Assembly: GCA_017500935.1 (NCBI GenBank)
Contig: JAFVXW010000033.1
Location: 1-40,388, forward strand
Direction of reading: 5' to 3'
Length of the DNA stretch: 40,388 bases
Source of the DNA: Lachnospiraceae bacterium
Lineage (GTDB): Bacteria > Bacillota > Clostridia > Lachnospirales > Lachnospiraceae
Part shown: positions 31,255-40,191 of the stretch, piece by piece
Numbering within the stretch: position 1 is the stretch's first letter
Layout: the number at the start of each line of letters is the position of its first letter
The notes under the pieces: generated by a model
What the model saw: the letters and a program-made list of their open reading frames with translations, nothing else
Databases searched by the model: none
What the model was told of the DNA's origin: nothing
Translations under genes and position numbers: made by a program

Positions 31255-32598
31255 ATGTTTATCACAGATACCATCAAATATGCAGGGGTCAACGATCATG
31301 AGATCGATCTTTTTGAAGGACAGTATGTCGTTCAAAACGGCATAGCTTACAATTCCTATGTGATCCTCGATGAAAAAAACGCAGTCATGGACACTGTGGA
31401 TGTCCGCTTCTGCGAGGAATGGCTTAATAATATCCAACATATCCTCGGCGGCAAATCCCCTGAGTACCTGATCATCCAGCACATGGAACCGGATCATTCC
31501 GGCAGTATTTTCAATTTCATGAAGCTCTGGCCCCAGACAAAAATCGTTTCTTCTGCCAAGGCATTTGTCATGATGAACAATTTCTTCGGCACTGATTTTA
31601 AGGAAAATCAGATTATCGTAGGTGAAAACAGCACGCTTTCTCTGGGCAAACATACGCTGACTTTTGTTACTGCTCCCATGGTACATTGGCCCGAAGTGAT
31701 CGTTACCTATGACAGTCTTGACAAAGTACTGTTCTCCGCCGACGGCTTCGGCAAATTCGGTGCGTTGGATACAGAAGAAGACTGGGCATGCGAAGCCCGC
31801 CGCTACTACATTGGCATCGTGGGAAAATACGGTGCGCAGGTTCAGGCTCTGCTGAAAAAAGCAGCTGCTCTGGACATTCAGAAAATATGCCCGCTTCACG
31901 GCCCTGTGCTCACGGAAAATCTCGGTTACTATCTTGACCTTTACAACACCTGGTCAAGCTATGCCGTTGAAGAGGAAGGAGTTATGATCGCATACACTTC
32001 CGTTTACGGCAATACAAAAAAAGCGGTGGAATGCCTCGCTGAACTGCTCAGACAAAATGGCTGTCCCAAGGTTGTAATAAACGATCTGGCAAGATGCGAT
32101 ATGGCAGAAGCTGTGGAAGATGCCTTTCGCTACAGCAAGCTTGTTCTTGCCACTACCACTTATAACGGCAGTATCTTCCCCTTCATGCGTACCTTCATCG
32201 ACCATCTGACAGAACGCAATTACAGCAACAGAACCGTAGCGTTTATCGAAAACGGCTCCTGGGCACCCACAGCTGCAAGAGTCATGCAGGGTATGCTTGA
32301 AAAGAGCAAAAACCTGATCTTCGCCGAGCCTTCCGTCAAGATCCTGTCTGCCCTGAACGAAGAAAGCGCCGCGCAGTTAGAGGCCCTGGCCGATGAACTG
32401 TGCCGCTGTGGCATTGAGGAAGATCCCTTTGCCGATTCTGTTATCCCCGGTATTTCCGTGATTCTGCCCAATAGTGCTCCCAACAAAAAATTTGTCTGCA
32501 GAATCTGCGGATATAGCCACGAAGCTCCTGAACTTCCCGCCGATTTTGTGTGCCCGCTGTGCAAAAAAGGGGCTGACTTTTTTGAGGAAGTAAAATAA
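31255..32598 (+). CDS. Flavodiiron protein with C-terminal rubredoxin domain
   Basis: The 447-residue cytoplasmic protein is an oxygen (or NO) reductase that protects anaerobes. Residues 1-245 form the beta-lactamase-like diiron domain with H76-x-E78-x-D80-H81 (HMEPDHSG), H144, D163 and a final His in CPLHGPVL. Residues about 250-390 form the flavodoxin domain (YTSVYGNTKKA for FMN phosphate). The last 36 residues are a rubredoxin module with C415, C418, C433 and C436. The fusion lets the enzyme take electrons without a separate rubredoxin, so only a reductase is needed. GACAGGAGGAACT before ATG 31255 is a strong RBS. Single-gene unit with its own promoter and terminator. Confidence 0.95.
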   Translation: MFITDTIKYAGVNDHEIDLFEGQYVVQNGIAYNSYVILDEKNAVMDTVDVRFCEEWLNNIQHILGGKSPEYLIIQHMEPDHSGSIFNFMKLWPQTKIVSSAKAFVMMNNFFGTDFKENQIIVGENSTLSLGKHTLTFVTAPMVHWPEVIVTYDSLDKVLFSADGFGKFGALDTEEDWACEARRYYIGIVGKYGAQVQALLKKAAALDIQKICPLHGPVLTENLGYYLDLYNTWSSYAVEEEGVMIAYTSVYGNTKKAVECLAELLRQNGCPKVVINDLARCDMAEAVEDAFRYSKLVLATTTYNGSIFPFMRTFIDHLTERNYSNRTVAFIENGSWAPTAARVMQGMLEKSKNLIFAEPSVKILSALNEESAAQLEALADELCRCGIEEDPFADSVIPGISVILPNSAPNKKFVCRICGYSHEAPELPADFVCPLCKKGADFFEEVK

Positions 32599-32610
32599 GA
32601 TTTTTTAGCA

Positions 32611-32644
32611 AAAGGAGGAATCGGCATCAGCCGATTCCTCCTTT
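32611..32644 (+). terminator. Terminator of the flavodiiron gene
   Basis: Perfect 15-bp stem (32611-32625 with 32630-32644), four-base loop, then ATTTTGTTTG. TTTT on the other strand means it may also stop the minus-strand GH95 transcript. Confidence 0.92.
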
Positions 32645-32775
32645 ATTTTGTTTGAAATTGCCTCCTGACATGTAAAACAGCAAAATTTCATTTTTTACTT
32701 GCTGCCATTATTCGCCGCCGTTGAACTCTTGTAACTACGCTGTTTTGATATACTATTCCGATTCCATCTTCATTA

Positions 32776-34971
32776 TCACATCTTCACGTTCGCCGCTTCC
32801 CCGGCCTTCAATTCCAGCGACCACTCACTGTCACCGGAAATCACCTTCAGCACCTGATCCTCAGCGGCAATCACTTCAAATCCGGTCAGTACCCCATTTT
32901 TCCATGTATAGCTGACGGTCACATTATCCTGTGCCCGGAAGTTCTTCACGCTGCCATCAGGCCACGCCTTGGGCAGTGCCGGCAGCAGATACAGCGTGCC
33001 TCGGCGGGACTGCATCAACATTTCGCAGACGCACGCAGTACCGCCCATATTGCCGTCGATCTGGAAGATCCGCGGCGGATGCAGGTCAAGTAAAGACACC
33101 GTGGCAAAATCACCGATCAGTGCCATAAAGTGTTTCCATGCCTCCTCACCTCTTCCAAGGCGTGCCATCATACAGGCAACCCAGGAACGGCTCCATCCGG
33201 TATGACCGCCGCCGTTGCTCAAACGGGAATCCAGAGATTTCTCCGCAGCTTTCCATTCCCAGCTTCCGGGTTCAAACAGTTGAGACGGATGCAGACCGTA
33301 AAGATGAGAAAAATGTCTGTGACCGGGTTCCACTTCCACACGCTCTTTGTCCCATTCATTCAGTCTGCCCTGAGAATCGGTACTCAGTTCAGGCAGTCGT
33401 GAAACAATCTGACGCCACAGGCAAACCTTATCGCTGTCCACGCCCAGAATTTCTGCTGCCTCTGCGGCACTGTTCATTAATTCTGTGATCAGCTCCACAT
33501 CCATAGCACTGTTGACACCAATGGAAACCGGCCAGTCACCGGTCCCTTCAAACCGGTTTTCCGGAGACTGGGAAGGTGCGATCCACAGCATACCGTCTTT
33601 TTCAAATAAGTAATCCTCAAAAAATGCCGCAGCCTCCTTTAAGAAAGGATAACAGCGATCCTTTAAGAAGTTTATGTCCTTTGTATAACGCCAGTGCATG
33701 AACATATGCTGTCCAAGCCAGGGCGCAGCGCCCAGCCAGACAGCCCATCCGCAGGCCTCGGGTGTCACTCTGCCCCATACATCGGTCTGAATGCACATGG
33801 TCACACCCTTACAGCCGTACAGCTTCTGCGCTACCACCTTTCCATAGGGCACATAGCGCTCGATCAGGTTAAAAAGTGTGTTGGCCGCATGCTTCATGCC
33901 CAGTGTTTCCACAAACCAGTAACACATTTCCAGATTGATATCCAGATGATAATCAGCTTCCCAGGGCGGCTGGAGTTCCTCGTTCCACTTACCCTGCAGA
34001 TTGATGGGAAGCTCGCCCGAAGAACCGCTGACCATCAGATAACGTCCATATTCAAAATACAAAAGAGGCATGGCCGGATCGCCGCCTTCTCTAAACAGCC
34101 TGATCCGCTGATCGGTGGGCAGATCACAGTCCTCCACATCTACATCCAGCACCGCATCTCCCTTTAAAGTGCGGAATGTGTCCGCATGGCGTTTCAAAAG
34201 CAGCTCAAAATCCCATTCTGCCGGGAAAGTCATCTCAGCTTCGGGTGCTTCGCCTTTGGCATTTGTGCCTGCCTGAATCAGCAGCAGCAGCTTTGTTGCC
34301 CCTTTTACAGATATCCGGTTTTTCTCCAATATCCACGTACCGTCTGTGTTTATCAGAAGCTTAGCCTTAAAAGAAATTCCATCCAGAAATGCACCGCTCA
34401 TACATACGCCGTCTGCGCATGCTTCATATCCGATCTCACATCTGGGATCCTCAATTCTTGACAGAATCACCGCCATATCACAGGAATTCTCAGCAGTCAC
34501 ATCCACTGTAACACAGCCGTCCGTACAGCTTACAAACAACCGCTGTGACACCTGACCGCAGGGCGCTGTAAAAACAGTTTCGGCCAAACCTGTTTCCAGA
34601 TCCAGACGGCGAGTGTAACCGCCGGCCTCTCCTGCATCCATTTCAATCCACACATCACCCACCGGCTCATAAGGATCTACCCTGTGCTGTATGCCGCTGA
34701 TGCCGCCGTTGCCGCCAAAATATTTATTGGCAAGCTCTGTTCCTTTCAGAAAATCCTCTTCCAGCAGTGCTTTGCGGACCTCTTCCAGATGTGCCGACAC
34801 ATCCTCCATTTCCCGGAAACGGTTTTCTCCCCGCCACATCCACTCGTGATTAAGCGCAATGCGCAATTTTTCCGGACGCCCCAGCATCATGGCTGCCAAT
34901 CTGCCGTTTCCCACCGGCAGACCTTCCATATACTCTTCCGTCCATTTATCAAACCATAACTGTTTTTTCAT
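32776..34971 (-). CDS. GH95 family alpha-L-fucosidase-like
   Basis: The 731-residue enzyme has the GH95 order: N-terminal beta-sandwich (WFDKWTEEYMEGLPVGNGRLAAMMLG start), linker and (alpha/alpha)6 barrel. Residues aligned to the characterised bifidobacterial AfcA appear in order: general acid E471 in APSQSPEN, D639 in FQIDGNMGG, and the asparagine pair region LDINLEMCYW where N346 is kept but D344 replaces the first asparagine. GH95 members hydrolyse alpha-1,2-L-fucosides or alpha-L-galactosides; specificity is not settled. No signal peptide. GGGGGA lies nine bases before ATG 34971. It is the last gene of the GH5-phosphoesterase-PHP-GH95 unit. Confidence 0.87.
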   Translation of the reverse strand: MKKQLWFDKWTEEYMEGLPVGNGRLAAMMLGRPEKLRIALNHEWMWRGENRFREMEDVSAHLEEVRKALLEEDFLKGTELANKYFGGNGGISGIQHRVDPYEPVGDVWIEMDAGEAGGYTRRLDLETGLAETVFTAPCGQVSQRLFVSCTDGCVTVDVTAENSCDMAVILSRIEDPRCEIGYEACADGVCMSGAFLDGISFKAKLLINTDGTWILEKNRISVKGATKLLLLIQAGTNAKGEAPEAEMTFPAEWDFELLLKRHADTFRTLKGDAVLDVDVEDCDLPTDQRIRLFREGGDPAMPLLYFEYGRYLMVSGSSGELPINLQGKWNEELQPPWEADYHLDINLEMCYWFVETLGMKHAANTLFNLIERYVPYGKVVAQKLYGCKGVTMCIQTDVWGRVTPEACGWAVWLGAAPWLGQHMFMHWRYTKDINFLKDRCYPFLKEAAAFFEDYLFEKDGMLWIAPSQSPENRFEGTGDWPVSIGVNSAMDVELITELMNSAAEAAEILGVDSDKVCLWRQIVSRLPELSTDSQGRLNEWDKERVEVEPGHRHFSHLYGLHPSQLFEPGSWEWKAAEKSLDSRLSNGGGHTGWSRSWVACMMARLGRGEEAWKHFMALIGDFATVSLLDLHPPRIFQIDGNMGGTACVCEMLMQSRRGTLYLLPALPKAWPDGSVKNFRAQDNVTVSYTWKNGVLTGFEVIAAEDQVLKVISGDSEWSLELKAGEAANVKM

Positions 34972-35034
34972 ACATCAGATTCCCCCTTATCAATATGCCG
35001 CCAAACTTTCGTACCGCACCTATTTCTTTGCTGC

Positions 35035-35979
35035 TTACTTAAAATACACAGGATTTGTGTATGCCTTAAGCCCGTTTGCATCGATCAGCTCAATACGCAG
35101 ATAAGGCAGGTCCTTATTGACCGTGGCCTCTGCAGAAAATCTGCGTCTGCCGTCCACCAGTGTATATTCATTCTGGTAAGACCGCACTATCCACCCCTCC
35201 CTGCACCCGGGCATGAACACCACATCACAGGGGCGGTCAAAGGTGATACGCACTTTATCATCTGTGTATTCCAGATCAAAGATCTGAATACCCGCAGTCG
35301 CATAAAACCGCCCTTCGCGGATCGCCTCCAAAATAGCAGGAACAGTCTTTTCCTTTGCCTTGACTTCAATCCAGGCATGGCCAAACTCCGGTTTATGGCT
35401 GTCATCAGTGGCAAAACCCATGATCCTCTTACCGCGCATGAGCATGGTATCCCAATATATTTCATGATGCCCTCTGCCGCACTGCTCCTCACAGACGTAG
35501 TTGTAGGCTTCCATCCCCACATACCCCTGATATTTCAGATAGGGTTCCGTCATATTGATCATAAAATAAGGATGACACATGATCGCCATGCCGCCGATCA
35601 CATTGAGATGGTCAATGATCTGCTGCGGACTGATCTTCGGATCATTTTTTACATGACCGGTCCTGTCGGGATCTAAAAATGCAGGCAGCTCTCTGATATT
35701 GATTCCCAACATATCCAGCGTATAAGTCGGCTCTTCCTCCGGATCATAGCCAAATTCCAGTCCGGGAATCAGAAGCATCCCTTTTCCGTCCAGCTTATCC
35801 ACATCGGTGATCACGTCATGGTCTGTGATCGCCAGAAAATCATATCCGTTTCTCTGATACCAGCTCACCAGCTCCTCCGGTGTGGCATCACCGTCCGAAT
35901 TGATAGTATGGGAATGCAGATTGCCGCGATACCACTCGCCCTCTTCCTTAAACACATCAAAAGCACGAAAATCCTTCAT
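35035..35979 (-). CDS. PHP-domain metal-dependent hydrolase
   Basis: The 314-residue protein is a polymerase-and-histidinol-phosphatase superfamily member of the CehA/McbA-like type. Metal ligands are H22 and H24 (NLHSHTINSDG), D53 and H54 (ITDHD), the glutamate in PGLEFGYD, the histidine in MCHPYF and a final pair in FATDDSH. A small beta C-terminal domain (from about 240) follows. It likely hydrolyses a phosphoester; the substrate is unknown. ATG 35979 has AAAGGAGA seven bases upstream. It stands between a metallophosphoesterase and GH95, so action on a phosphorylated glycan fragment is a reasonable guess only. Confidence 0.85.
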   Translation of the reverse strand: MKDFRAFDVFKEEGEWYRGNLHSHTINSDGDATPEELVSWYQRNGYDFLAITDHDVITDVDKLDGKGMLLIPGLEFGYDPEEEPTYTLDMLGINIRELPAFLDPDRTGHVKNDPKISPQQIIDHLNVIGGMAIMCHPYFMINMTEPYLKYQGYVGMEAYNYVCEEQCGRGHHEIYWDTMLMRGKRIMGFATDDSHKPEFGHAWIEVKAKEKTVPAILEAIREGRFYATAGIQIFDLEYTDDKVRITFDRPCDVVFMPGCREGWIVRSYQNEYTLVDGRRRFSAEATVNKDLPYLRIELIDANGLKAYTNPVYFK

Positions 35980-36030
35980 CGATTCTCCTTTCCAAATCAT
36001 CTGACCGCACACCGCCGCTTCCGCCTTGCC

Positions 36031-37191
36031 TTATTTTTCCAGCGTCAAGGTATCAAACAGCTTGCCCTCATAATCAAATGCCTGCAGTTCAAAGCGCCAG
36101 GGAGTAATTGCCACATGCACGTAATTGGGACGTGCACAGATCTTGGCAGAAAGACCGTTCTGCTTTTCTCTGAACCAGTCATCCAAATCTCCGTAACCGC
36201 CTACCAGAATGTAACGCACACCGTCCTTGGCAACCTTACCGCCTTTGACCGGATGAGAACGGTCATATACGATCGCATGGGAATTAAATACCACATCCAC
36301 ACCGTACTTTTCAAAAATTGGCGCAAGAACCTGCAGCTGCGGCACATCAAAAATAGAAGATGTATAAGGCGGATAATGGAAAACCACAAACTTCCATTTT
36401 GCATTGCTTGCTTCCAGATCACTTACCAGAAAACGATAGGCTTCACTGTTTTCAAAATCGGGCTTCAGCACAGTAATATAATTGTCACTGTCACTGGTAT
36501 TTACCGCTTCAAACATGGACGGGCAATCCAGTACCACAAAATGTGCACATCCGTAGTCATAGGAATAATTTCTGGGCACTGCAAAATAGTTTTCATAGTT
36601 ATGATAATGCTTTTCCATCTCACAGTCCGGCACTGCAGTATCAGCAGCTTCATGATTCCCGACACAGGGATAAAAAGGCGTATTGCGCAGAAGGCCTCTG
36701 AACGGTCCGAAGAAATAAATATCCCAATCCGGTGCGTTCATGCCGTTGGACACAATATCACCCACAGACTGAATGAAGTCCGGACGTTCTCTTCTGATCA
36801 GTTCTACAATGGAACCCACATAGGGATTGGAAGGATTGCAGATACCGCCGTTTTCTGCCGTCAGTACAAAAGAAAAGGCTGTCTCTTCATCCGGTGCTGT
36901 CTTAAACAAAGCTTTATCACTGATCACACTGTCACCGTCAGCTTCCGATATCACTTCATAGTAATACTCCTGAAAGGTTTTCAAACCGCTCACTTCCACA
37001 CTGTGTAGCAAGCCGGGCTCGCCACTGAACACAAGCGCTTCCTCATATGCAGGGAATTTGCTCGCAGGCACCTGTGCATGATACCCTTCATACACACGCA
37101 CTTCGCTGGTAGATTCCACATCCGTTACCCAGCGGATGATCATGGAATTCTTAGCGGGTTTCTGTAAATAAGGTCCTTTTTCGATAAACAT
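36031..37191 (-). CDS. Metallophosphoesterase with N-terminal fibronectin-like domain (purple acid phosphatase-like)
   Basis: Residues 1-100 are a fibronectin-III-like domain (PYLQKPAKNSMIIRWVTDVESTSEVRVYEG, EYYYEVISEADG) as found before purple acid phosphatase domains. The calcineurin-like domain keeps GD at 144-145, GNHE at 178-181 and VVFHYPP (H272). The first motif, normally GDxG, reads AENGG (112-116) and the last, GHxH, reads SHAI (H305), so two metal-binding positions are altered. No signal peptide, unlike exported PAPs. ATAAGGAG precedes ATG 37191. It starts 11 bases after the GH5 gene. Either a divergent phosphatase or a protein with changed metal use. Confidence 0.82.
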   Translation of the reverse strand: MFIEKGPYLQKPAKNSMIIRWVTDVESTSEVRVYEGYHAQVPASKFPAYEEALVFSGEPGLLHSVEVSGLKTFQEYYYEVISEADGDSVISDKALFKTAPDEETAFSFVLTAENGGICNPSNPYVGSIVELIRRERPDFIQSVGDIVSNGMNAPDWDIYFFGPFRGLLRNTPFYPCVGNHEAADTAVPDCEMEKHYHNYENYFAVPRNYSYDYGCAHFVVLDCPSMFEAVNTSDSDNYITVLKPDFENSEAYRFLVSDLEASNAKWKFVVFHYPPYTSSIFDVPQLQVLAPIFEKYGVDVVFNSHAIVYDRSHPVKGGKVAKDGVRYILVGGYGDLDDWFREKQNGLSAKICARPNYVHVAITPWRFELQAFDYEGKLFDTLTLEK

Positions 37192-37202
37192 AGCAATGCT
37201 CC

Positions 37203-38294
37203 TTATATCTTCTCTCCGCGAATGATCCGCGCCATTTTTTCACTTAAAATCTGCCTGTTGTCATCGTCAACCAGACTGAAACGGTTGCCGTCATTGGGCG
37301 TACTCAGATAATTCCATACACAATACGGAATCTCCTGTTCCTTCAAAAATGCGATCACATCCTGCATCCAGTTCTCACGCCACCGGATATCCGCATGCCG
37401 GATCGTACCAAATTCACCGCACCATAAAATCTTGTCCGGATGCGCTTTGATCCAGTCTGCTGCCGGCTTAAGAAACTGCCGGATAAAGGCACTGTCCATC
37501 TGCGCAAGTCCACTGTAAGCATCATTCGCTCCAAACAACGTCCTGCGAAAATCCCGGTATCTCTCGATGTCACAGGGATACGGCATTTTCCGGTTGTAAA
37601 ACAGAGTATCTGCCTGCAGAACACCTCTCTGATGCGTAAATTCAAAAGGCTCATACATATGAAATGTATAAATAACATTTGCATCTTCAAAAATCTGCAG
37701 TTTATCCAGTGTCTGTACGCTGTTCCAGCATGTGGAGCCAATGATCAGCTTTCTGTCCGGATTTTGCTGCCGGATCGCATTGATCGTCTTTTGGGCCAGC
37801 TGATTCCATTTGACCGGATCTACGTCGCGCACTTCGTTGAGCAGCTCAAAGGCAATGGAATTATCCTGCGCATAACGATTTTCAAAAGCAAGCCACAACG
37901 CGATAAATCTTTCCTGCAGTCCCTCATCATCCAGAAGCTCCACTTCCTCCTGAATATCGCAGTAATTTCCCACTGCCTTATGAAGATTGAGCACCACGTT
38001 CAGACCGTACTTGTTACACCATGCAATAAAATTGTCAATATGTTTAAAAATCTCTTCCCGATACACACCGGGCACTTCCTCCACCACGATCTGGTCAAAT
38101 CCCAGCCGGATATGATCCATGCCAAGCTTTGCAATATATGCCACATCCTCCTCGGTAATGTAAGATGCAAAATGCTCCATATCGCCGATCGTCAGCATCA
38201 GACGTCTGTTTTGCGGCAGCACATTGAACCGCTTATAATTGGTCAGCCAGCCGCCGATCCCCATACCATGTTCGAAACCGGTAAATCTGCGCAT
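37203..38294 (-). CDS. Glycoside hydrolase family 5 (cellulase superfamily)
   Basis: The 363-residue single-domain TIM barrel is of GH5 size. The acid/base is E154 in FELLNEVRD and the nucleophile E294 in LWCGEFGTI; HIRLGFDQIV, NVVLNLHKAVG, TFHMYEPFEFTHQ and CVWNYLSTPNDG fill the other conserved positions. The subfamily, and so the substrate (beta-glucan, mannan, xyloglucan or others), cannot be read. No signal peptide or carbohydrate-binding module, so an oligosaccharide-active cytoplasmic enzyme is likely. ATG 38294 has GGGAGG nine bases upstream. First gene of the unit that continues to GH95. Confidence 0.9.
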   Translation of the reverse strand: MRRFTGFEHGMGIGGWLTNYKRFNVLPQNRRLMLTIGDMEHFASYITEEDVAYIAKLGMDHIRLGFDQIVVEEVPGVYREEIFKHIDNFIAWCNKYGLNVVLNLHKAVGNYCDIQEEVELLDDEGLQERFIALWLAFENRYAQDNSIAFELLNEVRDVDPVKWNQLAQKTINAIRQQNPDRKLIIGSTCWNSVQTLDKLQIFEDANVIYTFHMYEPFEFTHQRGVLQADTLFYNRKMPYPCDIERYRDFRRTLFGANDAYSGLAQMDSAFIRQFLKPAADWIKAHPDKILWCGEFGTIRHADIRWRENWMQDVIAFLKEQEIPYCVWNYLSTPNDGNRFSLVDDDNRQILSEKMARIIRGEKI

Positions 38295-38388
38295 TGCAGC
38301 AGTCCTCCCGTCCTTTATCGCTGTAACTCATCATAGTTTTTGTTTGGTTTCAGTGTACCGCAGGCTGTATCCGGGGTCAAGAAAAAAA

Positions 38389-38426
38389 ACACTGCCCGTG
38401 GCAGTAAGTATACCGCCGGGCAGTGT
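38389..38426 (-). terminator. Terminator of the Rpn-like gene
   Basis: 10-bp stem ACACTGCCCG (38389-38398) with CGGGCAGTGT (38417-38426), followed on the minus strand by TTTTTTTTCTTG. It separates the Rpn-like gene from the GH5 unit. Confidence 0.9.
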
Positions 38427-38448
38427 CTGCTTCTCTGGTTATAAAAGA

Positions 38449-39354
38449 TCAGCTGGCTGAAAATTTGTCGTAATATTCGTTGGCTTTTTCTTCTGACATA
38501 TCAAAAAATGTCTGAAGTTTGGAAAGAATCGTTTCTCTGGTCAGTTCCAACGAAAGGCACACCCGAACCATCGCACGGATACCGTCCTGTAAACCGGCTT
38601 CCTTACCATTATTAAAGCCATCATTAAAGCCATCATTAAATACAAGCTGTGATAAATGGGTCATATTGTACTCCTCCTTGAATTGTTCCATTTTCTCTTT
38701 TCCAAGAAACTTTTCACCCAGCATGATAAGAATTGATACCAGACTTTTTATCTGTTCATATCCGACCTGCGGATACTGTTCCTTAAGAAACTGAAAACTT
38801 TTTCTCACCCTTTGTTCCATGGACATTTTGCCGCCCAAAAGCGGACTCAGTGCTATCGGAATGAGATCTTGACTCAGGATGTCAGATCCCGCTTTCCGCT
38901 GCAGGTTTTCAATGATCTCATCGACCGAAAAATCCTTCAGCAAAATCATGCGGACCCGGTAAGTATTGATACCTGTATTGAGTTCCTCGATCACCTTTTG
39001 TCCGGCATCAGAGCAGATGATGTATGTGACAACGTCAACATCATGCACATAACTGGTCGTCGCCTCGTATTCTCGAAACCGTTTGAGTGCCTTCCGGGTT
39101 ACTTTGCCGCTCTCAAACTCAAAATGATACCACTCGCCATTCTCCATGATATAATTGAAATCCTCATAGGTATGACGTACTTTCGTCTGAACATGCTCCG
39201 TCGGTGCCGCGGCAACCGTTCTCTCGCGGATATTAAGCCACGCAAGAACCTCACTGCCAAAGTAGGCAACCGCCGCTTTCTGCGCCAGATCTTCGGCATG
39301 GCAATGCCCGTTGTCAGGCACAGGGGGATTAGATTGTGTGTTTTGTTTCTGCAT
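38449..39354 (-). CDS. Rpn/PD-(D/E)XK nuclease-family (transposase-like) protein
   Basis: The 301-residue protein belongs to the Rpn-type group of PD-(D/E)XK proteins, linked to recombination-promoting DNases. The N-terminal domain holds a candidate nuclease core: the aspartate of YEDFNYI followed by GEWYHFEFESGK. The middle is helical (YPQVGYEQIKSLVSILIML), and the C-terminus has the short NDGFNDGFNNGKEAGLQDG repeat seen in many members, then a helical tail. ATG 39354 is set after AGAGG at a short three-base spacing; a TTG/ATG start further upstream would lie within about ten bases of the predicted transcription start. Promoter and palindrome are clear. Function in the cell is uncertain: DNA repair, defence or domesticated mobile element. 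Confidence 0.8.
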   Translation of the reverse strand: MQKQNTQSNPPVPDNGHCHAEDLAQKAAVAYFGSEVLAWLNIRERTVAAAPTEHVQTKVRHTYEDFNYIMENGEWYHFEFESGKVTRKALKRFREYEATTSYVHDVDVVTYIICSDAGQKVIEELNTGINTYRVRMILLKDFSVDEIIENLQRKAGSDILSQDLIPIALSPLLGGKMSMEQRVRKSFQFLKEQYPQVGYEQIKSLVSILIMLGEKFLGKEKMEQFKEEYNMTHLSQLVFNDGFNDGFNNGKEAGLQDGIRAMVRVCLSLELTRETILSKLQTFFDMSEEKANEYYDKFSAS

Positions 39355-39417
39355 TAACCTCTCTTTCCGGATCATGCAGAAATACTGCGAACAGGAATAA
39401 AACGCAAAGCAGTTAAC

Positions 39418-39441
39418 CAATTATCGTTTATATGATAATTG
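39418..39441. promoter_or_regulatory. Palindrome overlapping the Rpn-like gene promoter
   Basis: CAATTATC (39418-39425) and GATAATTG (39434-39441), 8-bp perfect arms with an eight-base centre. It overlaps the -10 box and expected start site, fitting an operator. Confidence 0.55.
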
Positions 39442-39466
39442 TACAACCAAATCACGTAAAAAGCAA
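39438..39466 (-). promoter_or_regulatory. Sigma-A promoter of the Rpn-like gene
   Basis: Minus-strand -35 TTGCTT (39461-39466) and -10 TACAAT (39438-39443) with a 17-base spacer. Confidence 0.75.
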
Positions 39467-39526
39467 CAACTATCCTTACATAAAATCTCAACAATGGTAA
39501 TATGCCGAAATATGGCACGAAAAAAA

Positions 39527-39545
39527 AACGGCTCCGCAGAGCCGC
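39527..39545 (-). terminator. Terminator after the sortase gene
   Basis: CGGCTC (39529-39534) pairs with GAGCCG (39539-39544) around CGCA; on the minus strand a run of nine T follows. It lies 28 bases beyond the sortase stop. Confidence 0.88.
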
Positions 39546-39573
39546 TTTATCATATATTTATATTCTTTTCCGC

Positions 39574-40191
39574 CTATTGCTGCGATGCACCTGCATCAAC
39601 CCGCTCACAATAAGCCGCCAATCTCTTTTTTCCGCCTGTCGTGCAGGTATAGAGCACCAAATCATAAGGATTGTACATGACTTCCTGCAGATCAGTACCT
39701 TTAATTGTCACCACTTTGCGTACCACATAATGGTTTACATACCCATCCATCTCGGTAAAAGTCACTTCGTCACCGTCTTTGAGCGTTCCCAGCGCCCCGA
39801 AATGTCTGCGGTAATTGTGTGCTGCAATCACCAGATCATCCGTTGCTGCCGCACCGAAATGTCTGGCAGGTGCAATTTTCAGCCCCGCTTCGCTCCACTC
39901 AGAAAGAACCGGCAGTTCCAGCCCCAACGCAGGAATATTCAGATATCCGATGTATGCATATCCGTCAATGATTGCCTCCTGCATCTGTAAGGGGCGCGTT
40001 TCCTTACTTTCTGTCTCCTGCTCGTTTTCTGCTTCCTGCGTTTCCAAAGCACTTTGCATGTCAGAAATCACAGTGTGGGAGGCATTTCCCGCAGAAAAGT
40101 CCTCCCACCAGTTGTTAAACATAAGCAGTAATGCAAGCAAGATTAGGATCAGTGCCAGTTTGATCAGCAGATTTCCCTTTTCTTCAGACAT
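39574..40191 (-). CDS. Sortase (cysteine transpeptidase)
   Basis: The 205-residue membrane protein has an N-terminal anchor (about 9-25) and a Glu/Gln-rich linker (about 45-70), then a sortase barrel. The catalytic residues are H125 (VIAAHNYRRHFG), C183 (LYTCTTGG) and R190 (KKRLAAYCER). It cleaves a sorting signal and links a surface protein to the wall or to pilus subunits; class B/D-like placement is only approximate. The ATG at 40191 overlaps the stop of the preceding surface-protein gene by eight bases (ATGTCTGA), with GAGG before it, so the two are translationally coupled and probably enzyme and substrate. Confidence 0.92.
   Translation of the reverse strand: MSEEKGNLLIKLALILILLALLLMFNNWWEDFSAGNASHTVISDMQSALETQEAENEQETESKETRPLQMQEAIIDGYAYIGYLNIPALGLELPVLSEWSEAGLKIAPARHFGAAATDDLVIAAHNYRRHFGALGTLKDGDEVTFTEMDGYVNHYVVRKVVTIKGTDLQEVMYNPYDLVLYTCTTGGKKRLAAYCERVDAGASQQ

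Noticed and set aside
32645-32775. Small gene between the flavodiiron terminator and GH95
   Set aside because: Only short AT-rich frames without RBS; treated as empty spacer.
35818-37008. Long antisense reading frame opposite the PHP and phosphoesterase genes (396 codons)
   Set aside because: Spans two real genes on the other strand, no RBS and no recognisable domain.
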